Assembly (NCBI RefSeq): GCF_030123105.1 | Contig: NZ_CP126095.1 | Location: forward strand, 2,604,001-2,668,000 | Direction: 5' to 3' | Source of the DNA: Paenibacillus sp. G2S3 | GTDB lineage: Bacteria > Bacillota > Bacilli > Paenibacillales > Paenibacillaceae | DNA: 64,000 bases | Made by a program: the position numbers and the translations under genes | Shown: in pieces, positions 37,518-46,270 of the stretch | How the letters are laid out: every line of letters begins with the position of its first letter | Position numbering within the stretch: the first letter of the stretch is position 1 | Notes under the pieces: generated by a model | Databases searched by the model: none | Told to the model about the DNA's origin: nothing | The model's input: the letters and a program-made list of their open reading frames with translations, nothing else

Positions 37518-38438
37518 ATGACATCCCTTGTTGTTAACAATATAACTGAGCTGATTGGGAATACACCGGTTGTACGAATAAATCGGTTAACCACACCCCA
37601 AGATGCAGAACTATATGTGAAGCTGGAACGCTTCAATCCCAGTGGCAGTGTAAAGGACAGAGCAGCTTATAATCTGATTCTGCAAGCTGAACTAGGTGGG
37701 CAGCTGAAACCCGGAGGAACCATCATAGAGCCGACAAGCGGAAATACAGGCATAGGCTTGGCTATGAATGCTGCTGCAAAAGGTTATAAAGCGATTCTTG
37801 TCATGCCTGACAATATGACAAAGGAACGAATCAATATTCTAAAGGCTTATGGCGCTGAAGTTGTGCTGACTCCTGCAGCGGAGCGGATGCCGGGTGCTAT
37901 AGCGAAAGCAATCGAGCTGGGGAAAGAAGTGGCGAATAGCTTTATTCCACAGCAATTCGAGAACAAAGCGAACCCCGACATTCACCGAACTACGACAGCT
38001 CTTGAAATTATGGAGCAAATGGAAGGGAGGCTGGACGTGTTCGTTGCTTCTTCGGGAACAGGAGGCACGATAACTGGAACTGGGGAAGTGTTGCGTGAGC
38101 AGCTTCCAGATATTCGGATTCTAGTTGTTGAGCCACAGGGCTCGCCAGTGTTATCCGGGGGAAAGCCAGGACCGCATAAGCTGGTTGGAACCAGTCCGGG
38201 CTTTATACCCGCCATTCTGAATATGAAGGTCTATGATGAAATCGTTCAAGTTTCGGATGAAGATGCACTGAATACCGTGAGAACGCTGGCTGCACAAGAA
38301 GGGATTCTGCTTGGGCCATCAGGTGGTGCCGCAGTATGGACAGCATTGCAGGAAGCTCGTCGGCTCGGGCCCGGCAAGCGAGTACTATGTATTGCACCTG
38401 ATGCGGGAGAACGTTACCTGAGCATGGGGATATTCTAA
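37518..38438 (+). CDS. cysK: cysteine synthase (O-acetylserine sulfhydrylase)
   Basis: 306 residues. Pyridoxal phosphate lysine in NPSGSVKDRAA at Lys46, the asparagine loop PTSGNTGIGLA, and the phosphate-binding GTGGTITG. The NITELIGNTPVVR N-terminus is typical of CysK/CysM. It makes cysteine from O-acetylserine and sulfide. GAAGGAGG precedes ATG 37518. Transcribed with or just upstream of the lipoprotein gene, 20 bases apart. Confidence 0.92.
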   Translation: MTSLVVNNITELIGNTPVVRINRLTTPQDAELYVKLERFNPSGSVKDRAAYNLILQAELGGQLKPGGTIIEPTSGNTGIGLAMNAAAKGYKAILVMPDNMTKERINILKAYGAEVVLTPAAERMPGAIAKAIELGKEVANSFIPQQFENKANPDIHRTTTALEIMEQMEGRLDVFVASSGTGGTITGTGEVLREQLPDIRILVVEPQGSPVLSGGKPGPHKLVGTSPGFIPAILNMKVYDEIVQVSDEDALNTVRTLAAQEGILLGPSGGAAVWTALQEARRLGPGKRVLCIAPDAGERYLSMGIF

Positions 38439-38458
38439 CTTCGTTTGGAGGAATAAGA

Positions 38459-39418
38459 ATGAATAAGCTCATGCTGAGTATCTTTATTGTTCTTATGTTG
38501 GCGGGTTGTTCTAGCAACAACTCTTTGACCAGTGATGGCGAGCATGTTGAGTCTACACCGGAACAAAGTGCGGAAACTGTACTGCCTTCACCAACTCTTC
38601 CTCCCAGCGCAGGACCATCACCAACTTCAAGCATGGAGCAGACAGAAGCTTATCTAGATGCTGCGAAGCTGAGATCGAATTTCGGCTTTGCGGACGCCGA
38701 GGGGCGGAATATTCTAGTAACCGGGCATGAAAAAGGGCTGGATCAGGAGATGGCACAATTAAATGAGGCTATTGGTGATCAGGGTAAAGTGTTAAAGGTT
38801 AAATTTAATAAATGGCAGGATGGAACAGAGAACAGTAATGGCCGGGAGATGGCGCATAATTTTGAGAATCTGGCGGGTTATCTTTATACGGTGGAAGAGG
38901 AAAATGCGACCCCGGATGAAACCTACTATTTGACAGATCAAATAGACTTTAAGGTTGATGCGCTTTTGCCTATTGAATCTTTAGAGGGTCAAGAAGCTTT
39001 GTCTACTGTGGAGGAAAGTGTTCGACAGCGTATTGTAGATACAAAAAATCGTGAAATCCAGCAAATTTGGAAGCTAGCAGACCTATCTACAGATCGGCAG
39101 CTATATCTCGTTCAATTTGTAAGGCTGGATCAGGATATGTTATTTAGTCTCGTCTGGAAAGAAAAAGATGAACTTACCTTCATGGACTATCCAGCGGTGA
39201 TTCAAGGTGATGAATATTCAGTCTGGCGGGTTGACGATGGCGGAGAGGTTATACCTGAAATGTTCTCCATTCTTTTTGCTGCTGAAACCTCAGAAGGTCC
39301 ACTACTTGGCATGAATTGGTGGGGATCAGAGGGAGTAAATACATTTCTTCTGAAAAAAGAAGGAGACTCGTTTAAGGAAATGGACATTCAATATGGACGT
39401 TATACTTCACCACTTTAG
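38459..39418 (+). CDS. lipoprotein, function unknown
   Basis: 319 residues. A lipoprotein signal peptide ends at LMLAGC with Cys17 lipidated, then a Ser/Thr/Pro-rich linker (about 20-65) and a domain of about 250 residues with no recognised motif. TTTGGAGG lies eight bases before ATG 38459. It follows cysK closely but no functional link is visible. Confidence 0.7.
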   Translation: MNKLMLSIFIVLMLAGCSSNNSLTSDGEHVESTPEQSAETVLPSPTLPPSAGPSPTSSMEQTEAYLDAAKLRSNFGFADAEGRNILVTGHEKGLDQEMAQLNEAIGDQGKVLKVKFNKWQDGTENSNGREMAHNFENLAGYLYTVEEENATPDETYYLTDQIDFKVDALLPIESLEGQEALSTVEESVRQRIVDTKNREIQQIWKLADLSTDRQLYLVQFVRLDQDMLFSLVWKEKDELTFMDYPAVIQGDEYSVWRVDDGGEVIPEMFSILFAAETSEGPLLGMNWWGSEGVNTFLLKKEGDSFKEMDIQYGRYTSPL

Positions 39419-39451
39419 GTAGGACTTTGCAGTAAAAGTAGAAATGGTTAG

Positions 39452-39478
39452 GTGCATCGTAAGATGTATCTTTTTTTT
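39452..39478 (+). terminator. intrinsic terminator
   Basis: GGTGCATC pairs with GATGTATC around GTAA, followed by eight T. Confidence 0.75.
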
Positions 39479-39624
39479 GCTACAATATAAGAAAGCTTGC
39501 TCATGATATTATAAATGTCAGCAATCACCTTTTAAAATACTTAAATTTGTAACATTAATGAGTCTATATAGCCCGATCGAGTCATGTAGGTGGGATGAGA
39601 CGGTGATAATGTTAAGCATAAGAT

Positions 39625-40482
39625 GTGCAGGAGGGGACGGCAACGTATAAACAAATAAAGTATATGATCCTGTTACTGCCAACGCTAATGGTGGGTATCT
39701 GGGAGATTGTGCGTCACCAGTTTCTAATGCCTTATATTTCTATGGACTTGGGGAACTATTTGACGCCGGTTCTTGTGTTTTTGGTCAGTCTCGTATTGCT
39801 ATTCCCTCTGTTCTCGCTTATGGAGCGGAATCAGCGGGAGCTGGAGCAAGAACGTGCGCTTAAGGATGCAATGAAAGCTCGGGAAGGACTAGCCAAGGAA
39901 CTGCATGATGGGATGGCGCAATCTTTATTTCTCTTATCTGTCAAAATCGACCGACTAGAAGCAAGCCGCAAGAACGGTGAAGTCAGTGAGGAAAATGTGG
40001 ATCAGATCAAAAAGACGGTCCATGAGGTGAACCGTTATGTGCGGCAGGCCATTGCCAATCTGAAGATTCCAGTCTCTGAGCAGAGTTCTTTCTCATTGGA
40101 ACAGTCGGTAAAAGATCAGCTAGCCCAGATGGCAAATGAGATTATGATCGACGCCTCTCTCAATTGGAGTCTGCAAGATGATGCGCTCTCCGCTTCAGAG
40201 AAATCTGAATTGTTATCCTGTATACGAGAAGCGATCATTAATGTTCGTAAGCATACACGAGCGGGACTGGTTTCAATTACTGGCGCTGGCGATGAGAAGA
40301 GCTGGAAAGTAGTTGTTGCAGACAATGGAGAAGGATTTCAGCATGATCCCTTTAAAGTGAGTGGCAGCTACGGACTTCAAATTATGAAGGAGCGTATAGA
40401 GCGAATGGGATGGCAGCTTACGCTGACTTCTGGTGACACAGGCACCCAGGTTAAAATTACGAAAGGGGATGTCAGTCTATGA
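39625..40482 (+). CDS. NarL-type sensor histidine kinase (HisKA_3)
   Basis: 285 residues if started at GTG 39625, but that GTG has no ribosome site and AGGAGGGG (39629-39636) lies inside the frame, correctly spaced for ACG 39643; the next ATG is 39664. Two membrane helices (about 15-32 and 45-65) with almost no outer loop, then HisKA_3 with H near 96 in AKELHDGMAQSL, and the ATPase with REAIINVRKH, ADNGEGF and SGSYGLQIM. This short-loop layout fits intramembrane-sensing LiaS/DesK-like kinases. Coupled by ATGA to its response regulator. Confidence 0.8.
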   Translation: MQEGTATYKQIKYMILLLPTLMVGIWEIVRHQFLMPYISMDLGNYLTPVLVFLVSLVLLFPLFSLMERNQRELEQERALKDAMKAREGLAKELHDGMAQSLFLLSVKIDRLEASRKNGEVSEENVDQIKKTVHEVNRYVRQAIANLKIPVSEQSSFSLEQSVKDQLAQMANEIMIDASLNWSLQDDALSASEKSELLSCIREAIINVRKHTRAGLVSITGAGDEKSWKVVVADNGEGFQHDPFKVSGSYGLQIMKERIERMGWQLTLTSGDTGTQVKITKGDVSL

Positions 40483-41144
40483 GCCGCTACCGGGTTTTAG
40501 TTGTGGACGATCATGCGCATGCACGTGAAGCGATGTGTGAGATTTTGTCCATGGATGATAGTTTTGAGGTCATTGGTGTAGTGGAGAGTGGTGCTGAGGC
40601 GATCGCTTTCACAGCCCAATGGATGCCTGATCTCATTCTAATCGACATACAGATGCCGGAGATGGACGGGCTGGAGACTACTCGCCGGATCAAGCAGGAA
40701 TATCCCTATGTCAAAATCGTTATCGTTACCGTATCGGACGAGATTTCCCACCTCCTCGAAGCACTGAAGCAAGGAGCACAGGGGTATTTGCTAAAGAACC
40801 TGGCACCTTCCACCTGGATTCAATATTTGCAGGCCATTGTTAATGAAGAAGCACCGCTTAGTCGGGAACTGGCTTTTCAAATCTTGAAGGAGTTTACCGT
40901 GCCCTCAGTAACAGATGAAGGGGAGTCATTGACGGCAAGGGAGAAAGAGATTTTAAGCTGTGTATCTTCTGGATCGAAAAATAAAGAGATTGCCTTGAGC
41001 TTGGGAATTTCGGAGCATACCGTAAAAAATCATCTGAAGAATATCCTCCAAAAGCTTCAACTCCAAAACCGAACGCAGCTGACGCGTTATGCCTTGGAGC
41101 AAGGGCTTGCTTCACGTAAACGAGATTTTTCGAAAGATGTATAG
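40479..41144 (+). CDS. LuxR/NarL-family response regulator
   Basis: 221 residues. Receiver domain (1-125) with Asp56 in LILIDIQMPEMDG as the phosphorylation site, Thr85 and Lys105 region, then a LuxR-type winged HTH (about 150-210, LTAREKEILSCVSSGSKNKE and SEHTVKNHLKNI). Starts within the kinase stop (ATGA). Partner of the kinase, so a LiaSR/DesKR-like pair. YcnI gene follows after 50 bases and is the nearest candidate target. Confidence 0.92.
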   Translation: MSRYRVLVVDDHAHAREAMCEILSMDDSFEVIGVVESGAEAIAFTAQWMPDLILIDIQMPEMDGLETTRRIKQEYPYVKIVIVTVSDEISHLLEALKQGAQGYLLKNLAPSTWIQYLQAIVNEEAPLSRELAFQILKEFTVPSVTDEGESLTAREKEILSCVSSGSKNKEIALSLGISEHTVKNHLKNILQKLQLQNRTQLTRYALEQGLASRKRDFSKDV

Positions 41145-41194
41145 TAAGAAGTTAAGGACGAAGTTATATAATTATTGATGAGAAGAGGCTAACT

Positions 41195-41842
41195 ATGAAC
41201 AGATTATCTCGCAAAATAATGACGCTATTCGCACCAGCTGCCGCAACACTGTTGTTGTTTGCAGCCGTGGCTAGCGCGCACGTAACCGTGGCACCAGCAC
41301 AATCTAGCACGGGGGCATGGGAAACCTATACATTAAAGGTTCCTTCGGAAAAAGATGTGGCAACTGTACAGGTTGATCTACGAGTTCCAGCAGGTGCAGA
41401 GTTCAAACAATATGAGGCTACACCAGGATGGGATGTTACCATTGAAGGGAATAAGGTTAGCTGGATAGCTAATGGTGAGGGCATTCAGAAGGGGCAATTC
41501 CAACGCTTCTACTTTACGGCCAAGAACCCTGATGCTGCTGGTGACATCGCATGGAATGCTTATCAACACTATGCCGATGGAAGCTTGGTGCAATGGTCCG
41601 GTGAAGCTGGAACAGAGAATCCGCATTCCATTACTACAATTGTACAAGCTTCCGGTGGGGATGAACATTCTCACGGTTCCAATGTTAAGAGCGATTCCAT
41701 GAGCATGGAAGAGCATAATGCTATCATGAAAGATGAGGAAAAATCAAATAGTGTTAACCCAATGGTCTACATCGCAGTCGGCATATCTTTACTAGCCTTT
41801 CTAATAGCGGCTATAAGTATATTACGCGGGCGGAAAGAGTAA
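41195..41842 (+). CDS. ycnI: YcnI-like copper-associated surface protein (DUF1775)
   Basis: 215 residues. Signal peptide (1-28), then the mature protein begins HVTVAP: the N-terminal His is the copper ligand of the YcnI monohistidine brace, with a conserved Trp (WSGEAG or GAWETY region). A C-terminal helix (about 190-210) anchors it in the membrane, followed by RGRKE. Known family role: Cu(II) binding/delivery. Here it is not beside ycnJ/copCD but beside a two-component pair. AGAAGAGG is upstream. Confidence 0.88.
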   Translation: MNRLSRKIMTLFAPAAATLLLFAAVASAHVTVAPAQSSTGAWETYTLKVPSEKDVATVQVDLRVPAGAEFKQYEATPGWDVTIEGNKVSWIANGEGIQKGQFQRFYFTAKNPDAAGDIAWNAYQHYADGSLVQWSGEAGTENPHSITTIVQASGGDEHSHGSNVKSDSMSMEEHNAIMKDEEKSNSVNPMVYIAVGISLLAFLIAAISILRGRKE

Positions 41843-41907
41843 TAGGGGAGCATTATATTCCTTGATCAGAGCTGGATACTTTGATTAGAAAAAAAGTTTG
41901 ATCATAT

Positions 41908-41953
41908 AACTGTGAACAGTTTCGAGTGAGGTGGAACTGTTCACAGTTTTTTT
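41908..41953 (+). terminator. intrinsic terminator of the ycnI transcript
   Basis: AACTGTGAACAGTT (41908-41921) pairs with AACTGTTCACAGTT (41935-41948), followed by seven T. Confidence 0.9.
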
Positions 41954-42464
41954 GTGGAGATTTCTGCATTTTGAAGCTTGGTGGAGCTTAAGACACTTCA
42001 CACGGATACAAGAGCAGTAAATATATTAAACTGAAACAGGGCGAGTCAATGACAATTACTGATCAAAGACTACCATGCCCGGTATTTAATTTTATCTACC
42101 TTGATTGGCTTAGTGCCTTATATCGTCCATCATCTACTTTTAGTTTCATTGGAACAGACCAGCAGTTAAAATCTTGTCTGGAGATGGGGTTCTAATATAG
42201 TTATTGTTGCCTCTGTTAGTTCCTTCTGCTGACTGGTTTCTTCTTGCTCCTGTGTGTACGGACTCAGATGCAGCTATTTGCGCATTTTAAGCCTTTTGAG
42301 GCGATCTGCGGACTCGAGGGTCACTATTCATGGAAAAAAGCAGGTTTAAGGTGTTATTTCAGTCGAATAACGTCCATGATGTCCGATAACATTCCAAAAC
42401 AGCGGAAAAGTTACAGATAAAGGCGTTGGTGTCCGAAAGTAACTTTACCGTCATTAAAATAGAA

Positions 42465-42503
42465 ACGCCTTCGTCGTTCATATAGAACAGACGAAGGCGC
42501 TTA
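42465..42503 (-). terminator. intrinsic terminator of the CotH operon
   Basis: On the minus strand GCGCCTTCGTC pairs with GACGAAGGCGT around a loop, followed by TTCTATTTT. Confidence 0.7.
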
Positions 42504-42530
42504 TGTCTTAAGAATAAGTGCTTTACTTAT

Positions 42531-44579
42531 CTATAACCGTTTCCGCTTATAGAAGGTCACAAAGAATGCAGTCAACAGTAAGAGTAGTATTGCGACCCCA
42601 GTAGTGATGGCTTCACTCGTGCTGCCTTTTTGCTGCATAGCGCCAGCACCGCCGCCAAAATCACCACCCATACCACCGGGCATACCGCCACCCATGCCAC
42701 CACCGCCAGGTCCGTTCCCGCCTTCAGGGATAGTTGGGCCACCCATAGCACCTGGTGCACCGCCAGGTCCGCCGGTGAATCCACCTTGAGTTGCCTGTCC
42801 GTCAGTATTGGTTTGACCACCCTGAGTGGCTTGCGCATCGGTGTTAGTCTGCGCACCTTGCACAGCCTGCCCGTTGTTATTGGTCTGCCCGCCAGCTGCT
42901 GCTTGCGTGTTACTGCCAGGTACCGCACCGGCATCAGGGATAGCCGGTCCGCCCATGGCGCCGGGCTCGCCGCCTGCGCCGCTCTGAGGAGCCTGCCCAT
43001 CCGTGGCAGCTTGCCCGTTTTCGGTATTCGGTGCAGCAGCAACCACGCCGCCAGCACCTGTACTTTCAGTTCCCGCGTTAGCACTGCTCGCACCGCCAGA
43101 TCCTGTGCTCTGAGCGGTCCCCGTGTCAGTACCGCCCGCGCTCTGGTTCGCCCCCGCGCCAGTCTGCTGTTTACTCGCACCGTTCTCACCTTGTCCAGCA
43201 CCTGCACCAGTAGCACCAGCGGCACCTGCTGCTGCGCCATTCCTAGCGCCACCACCAAAACCGCCGCCGCCCATGCCACCACCCATACCGCTTCCCGATC
43301 CGTCACCGGAGGAAGGGATGGTTCCGTCGAGCTGCTGCTGGATATTTTCAGCCATGTTCGACATGAAGGTCTTAACAGATTTAATCCCTTCTTCATATTG
43401 CTCGAAGGTGTAGAAAGCAGAAGGATCCGCCTTGACATAGCTGGAAATCATCGTGTCCAGCTGATCCATTCTAGTTTGGAATGTGTCACCTGCTAGATAG
43501 CCATTAATCATCTCGCTGACAATCTCGTGATATTTCGCTTTATATTCGTCGTTAGCAAGTAGCTTTGCAATCAGAGGACGTTCAGCCAATGCGCCTTGAG
43601 TTGGCTCGTTAATCAGCACATCTGCGCTGCCCATGCCGCCAAAAGCCATATTATAATCCCACGGCAGGATCGAGAAGACGCCTTCGTCTTCATATAAGTA
43701 ATAGTTTTGTTTATTACCACCTAAATAACTGTCCATATTTGCCGTGACCGCATTTAGAGCGATATACTTCAGCGATTCCTCTACGTCGATGTATTTTTCA
43801 TAATCGGTGCCGTTATTAAGCTCATTCAGCATATCGATCAGAATATCATCGTTGGATTTATCCGACTTCATTACTAATCCGGTATAAAGGGAAGGATCGT
43901 CACCAAGCCAAGTTAAGTCACTGCCCTGACCGGTCATTTCCCCTTTATAAAGTGCACCATAAGAGTTTCCGAAGTTGCGTTCCAGATAAGCGTCGCCGAT
44001 CTGTTCTACCGCGAGGTAGAAGCCCTTTAGCTCATCGTTGACGTATACATTGACGAAGGAATATTTCGGCGTCGGAAGTCCGACACTTTCCGCGAGCTCG
44101 TAGGTCAGAAATTCACGCATATAAGAAGCATCGCTGTAATTGTTATTCAGGTTGATCTTAGTGATGCCGAATAAGTTCTGGTTCACATATTCATCAAAAG
44201 AAATTTTGAAGCTGTAGCGATCAGAGTCCGTCATCTGTACTACACTTCTGAGACTAAGATTACCTTTGGTCCGCACGGCAACGTTATCGAACTTAACGCC
44301 GTTGTACTCAACCGAAGCGGCTTTATATTCTTCCGCGCTGGCATTATCCAGCATATCCTGAAAATCATCCGGGTCCAAAGTGATTTTGACATCGACGACC
44401 TTATCTTTTGGAAAGACCTGCTCGTCTAGATTTTTCTCGTCGCTCGAGACTACCTTATCCTTAGAATCTGTTGCAGTTTCGTTTGTTGCCGATGGACTTG
44501 CGTTCTGGCACCCAGCTACAGCGATGACCAGCAGCAGGCAACAAAGACTCAGCAGGATAGATTTACCTCTTGCTTTCAT
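42531..44579 (-). CDS. CotH kinase family lipoprotein with long Gly/Gln-rich tail
   Basis: 682 residues from ATG 44579 (GGCGGTG upstream). A lipoprotein signal peptide ends in AVAGC; residues about 55-400 form the CotH kinase-like domain, with NMDSYLGGNKQNYYLY and the metal motif LPWDYNMAF. CotH-type enzymes are atypical kinases that phosphorylate protein side chains. After residue 410 the sequence becomes low complexity (Gly, Ala, Gln, Asn, Thr, with repeated GGQTNTDGQA-type units) for about 230 residues, and ends with a membrane helix (about 655-675) and KRKRL. It is last in the VTC/DUF4956/CotH operon. Confidence 0.88.
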   Translation of the reverse strand: MKARGKSILLSLCCLLLVIAVAGCQNASPSATNETATDSKDKVVSSDEKNLDEQVFPKDKVVDVKITLDPDDFQDMLDNASAEEYKAASVEYNGVKFDNVAVRTKGNLSLRSVVQMTDSDRYSFKISFDEYVNQNLFGITKINLNNNYSDASYMREFLTYELAESVGLPTPKYSFVNVYVNDELKGFYLAVEQIGDAYLERNFGNSYGALYKGEMTGQGSDLTWLGDDPSLYTGLVMKSDKSNDDILIDMLNELNNGTDYEKYIDVEESLKYIALNAVTANMDSYLGGNKQNYYLYEDEGVFSILPWDYNMAFGGMGSADVLINEPTQGALAERPLIAKLLANDEYKAKYHEIVSEMINGYLAGDTFQTRMDQLDTMISSYVKADPSAFYTFEQYEEGIKSVKTFMSNMAENIQQQLDGTIPSSGDGSGSGMGGGMGGGGFGGGARNGAAAGAAGATGAGAGQGENGASKQQTGAGANQSAGGTDTGTAQSTGSGGASSANAGTESTGAGGVVAAAPNTENGQAATDGQAPQSGAGGEPGAMGGPAIPDAGAVPGSNTQAAAGGQTNNNGQAVQGAQTNTDAQATQGGQTNTDGQATQGGFTGGPGGAPGAMGGPTIPEGGNGPGGGGMGGGMPGGMGGDFGGGAGAMQQKGSTSEAITTGVAILLLLLTAFFVTFYKRKRL

Positions 44580-44608
44580 CTGGGGCACCGCCTTTCATCT
44601 TATTGTGT

Positions 44609-45337
44609 TTAGGATACATAGTCGCCGCTATAGCTAATCAGAAGTGCATTTTTAACACCCTTTAAGTCGGAAACGGTATTGACAAAGCCACCTACTTTAT
44701 CATCCAGACGAAGCTCCAGTGTTAATTCGATATTGTTTGCAGATACTGTTTTTTGCTTCACGTTGTAGCGTTTCACAGATTTGGTGATATGGCTGTGGAC
44801 TTCACGTTCACTCTCGTCGCTATCACAGTTAATGACTAGCAAATATGGTGTTTCGATAGAAGAATGTTTGATGAACAGGAACAGAATTAGACCAATGATG
44901 ATTGAACCAACAATAGCCAAAGTGAAGAAGCCAGCGCCAGTTACAATCCCTGCAACTGCTGCCCAGAATAAGAAGATCAGATCTGTTGGATCTTTGATCG
45001 GCGTTCTGAAACGAACGATGGACAATGCGCCGACCATACCGAGGGACAGCACAAGGTTAGAGTTGATGGCAATAATGACAGTCGCTGTAATCATGGTCAT
45101 GCCCATTAGGGAAACGTTAAAGCTTTTAGAATATAACACTCCGCTAAATACACGTTTGTAGAGCAGATAAATAAAGTAGCCAATCAGAAAAGCCACACCT
45201 AAGGTGATGAGCATTTTCGAGATGCTTATATCGGAGACAAAGTTGTCTATCACCGAGTTTTTAATGATATCTGAAAAAGTATTTGTGGTTGTATCTGTTG
45301 TTGCGGTTGCTGCTAGTGTTGCTAGTGATGCATTCAT
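44609..45337 (-). CDS. DUF4956 family membrane protein
   Basis: 242 residues from ATG 45337 with GGGAGGA upstream, two bases after the VTC stop. Three to four membrane helices (about 40-60, 80-100, 120-150), then a soluble C-terminal domain (about 160-242). The stretch SLGMVGALSIVRFRTPIKDPTDLIFLFWA is the DUF4956 signature, and such proteins commonly sit beside VTC and CotH genes. Function unknown; the context suggests a membrane partner of the polymerase. Confidence 0.88.
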   Translation of the reverse strand: MNASLATLAATATTDTTTNTFSDIIKNSVIDNFVSDISISKMLITLGVAFLIGYFIYLLYKRVFSGVLYSKSFNVSLMGMTMITATVIIAINSNLVLSLGMVGALSIVRFRTPIKDPTDLIFLFWAAVAGIVTGAGFFTLAIVGSIIIGLILFLFIKHSSIETPYLLVINCDSDESEREVHSHITKSVKRYNVKQKTVSANNIELTLELRLDDKVGGFVNTVSDLKGVKNALLISYSGDYVS

Positions 45338-45339
45338 AA

Positions 45340-46053
45340 TCAATAATCCTCCCAAGTGTTGGTTTTTAAGAATTTGCGGCAGATCACATATTTTGAAGCG
45401 GACTGTCTGTTCAGCCCCTCTAACTGCAGCGCAATTTTAATGTATTCCGGAATGTACTCATCGAATTTCACTTCAAAAATAATAAAATTCTCATCAATCG
45501 CCTGAATCGGATGCAAATCCTTATCAAAAATATCCGTCGAATGCAGACCAGTACGTAAATCCTTATCGAACGTGATCCGCACATTGCCGTTGTGGCAAAC
45601 ATAGGGCTCGCGAACGTAATCCACGATGACCTTCGGCCGAAGCAGGTTATGACGCATCTGATTGTATAACTCCATGAACAGTGGACTGTCCGGGACATTC
45701 AGCACCTCATAGTTGCCTGCCATGATCTCGTCGTACATCTGACGGGTCAGTGGCTCTTTGATTTTGGCGATATAATCGTCCATTTTGATTTTTTTCTCAA
45801 AGTGAATGATATTGTCTTGAACGTTGTAGATACGAATACGATATTTGGCGCGTTCTCTGAGACCTCCGAGTTTGTCGGCAAGCGCCGAGTTGTTGATGTC
45901 GTCAAAATACAAACTGCGAATATGATATTCGCCACTCTCATTGGCGTGCTGGTCTGTATCAATCAAGCTCTGTAATCGCTGACGCAATATAAGGTATTGA
46001 TGATAGTTAATGAAGAATTTTAGCTCATGCCGGAATTGAAGCTTGTTACTCAT
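45340..46053 (-). CDS. VTC domain protein (polyphosphate polymerase-like)
   Basis: 237 residues. The fold of PF09359 (VTC, triphosphate tunnel metalloenzyme superfamily) is shown by RHELKFFINYHQYLILRQRL, the strand YHIRSLYFDD, RERAKYRIRIYN, FEKKIKM and the C-terminal FEVKFDEYIPEYIK. The many charged Lys/Arg/Glu residues alternate along strands as in a tunnel active site. Yeast Vtc4 makes polyphosphate from ATP. Here it is first gene of the VTC/DUF4956/CotH operon. GAGGTGGG lies upstream of ATG 46053. Confidence 0.88.
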   Translation of the reverse strand: MSNKLQFRHELKFFINYHQYLILRQRLQSLIDTDQHANESGEYHIRSLYFDDINNSALADKLGGLRERAKYRIRIYNVQDNIIHFEKKIKMDDYIAKIKEPLTRQMYDEIMAGNYEVLNVPDSPLFMELYNQMRHNLLRPKVIVDYVREPYVCHNGNVRITFDKDLRTGLHSTDIFDKDLHPIQAIDENFIIFEVKFDEYIPEYIKIALQLEGLNRQSASKYVICRKFLKTNTWEDY

Positions 46054-46167
46054 TTTCCCACCTCGTTTCTATCTCTATCTCTGTCATTGGTTATCCTTCT
46101 TGCACAACTAATTCTAGGAGACAGACCTTATGCTTAACTTAAAATAGACTGAATGTTAGCTGAATGT

Positions 46168-46231
46168 TTTACACTGCGTTAACAAAAGTATGGGTATAGA
46201 TTTGACTTCTGACTTTCTGGAAGGCTATCTT
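46168..46231 (+). promoter_or_regulatory. promoter and PhoP-like repeat upstream of the metallophosphatase gene
   Basis: TTGACT (46202-46207) and TATCTT (46226-46231) are 18 bases apart. Upstream, TTTACA (46168-46173) and TTAACA (46179-46184) are direct repeats with exactly 5 bases between, the layout of Bacillus PhoP sites, though only two copies are seen. Confidence 0.45.
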
Positions 46232-46270
46232 AGTTAGAAGAATAGAGAGAAAACTTAAGGAGGAACCGTG

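Larger units (their letters stand above)
41843..42530. repeat. gene-free gap with CGGAC/GTCCG repeats (locus C)
   Basis: Contains the YcnI terminator, a 48-codon frame starting at ATG 42048 with no ribosome site (not called), and repeat units: CGGACTCAGATGCAGCTATT (42259-42278), CGGACTCGAGGGTCACTATT (42309-42328), then ATGATGTCCGATAAC (42377-42391 area) and GGTGTCCGAAAG (42429-42440). The last 40 bases hold the CotH terminator. Confidence 0.6.

Noticed and set aside
42048..42194. Open frame of 48 codons in the gap after ycnI
   Set aside because: No ribosome site, no recognisable domain and repeat-rich surroundings; chance frame.
42572..43496. Long open frames on both strands over the CotH tail
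   Set aside because: They arise from the repetitive Gly/Gln/Ala-rich codons; they have no ribosome site and their products are low complexity without any domain.
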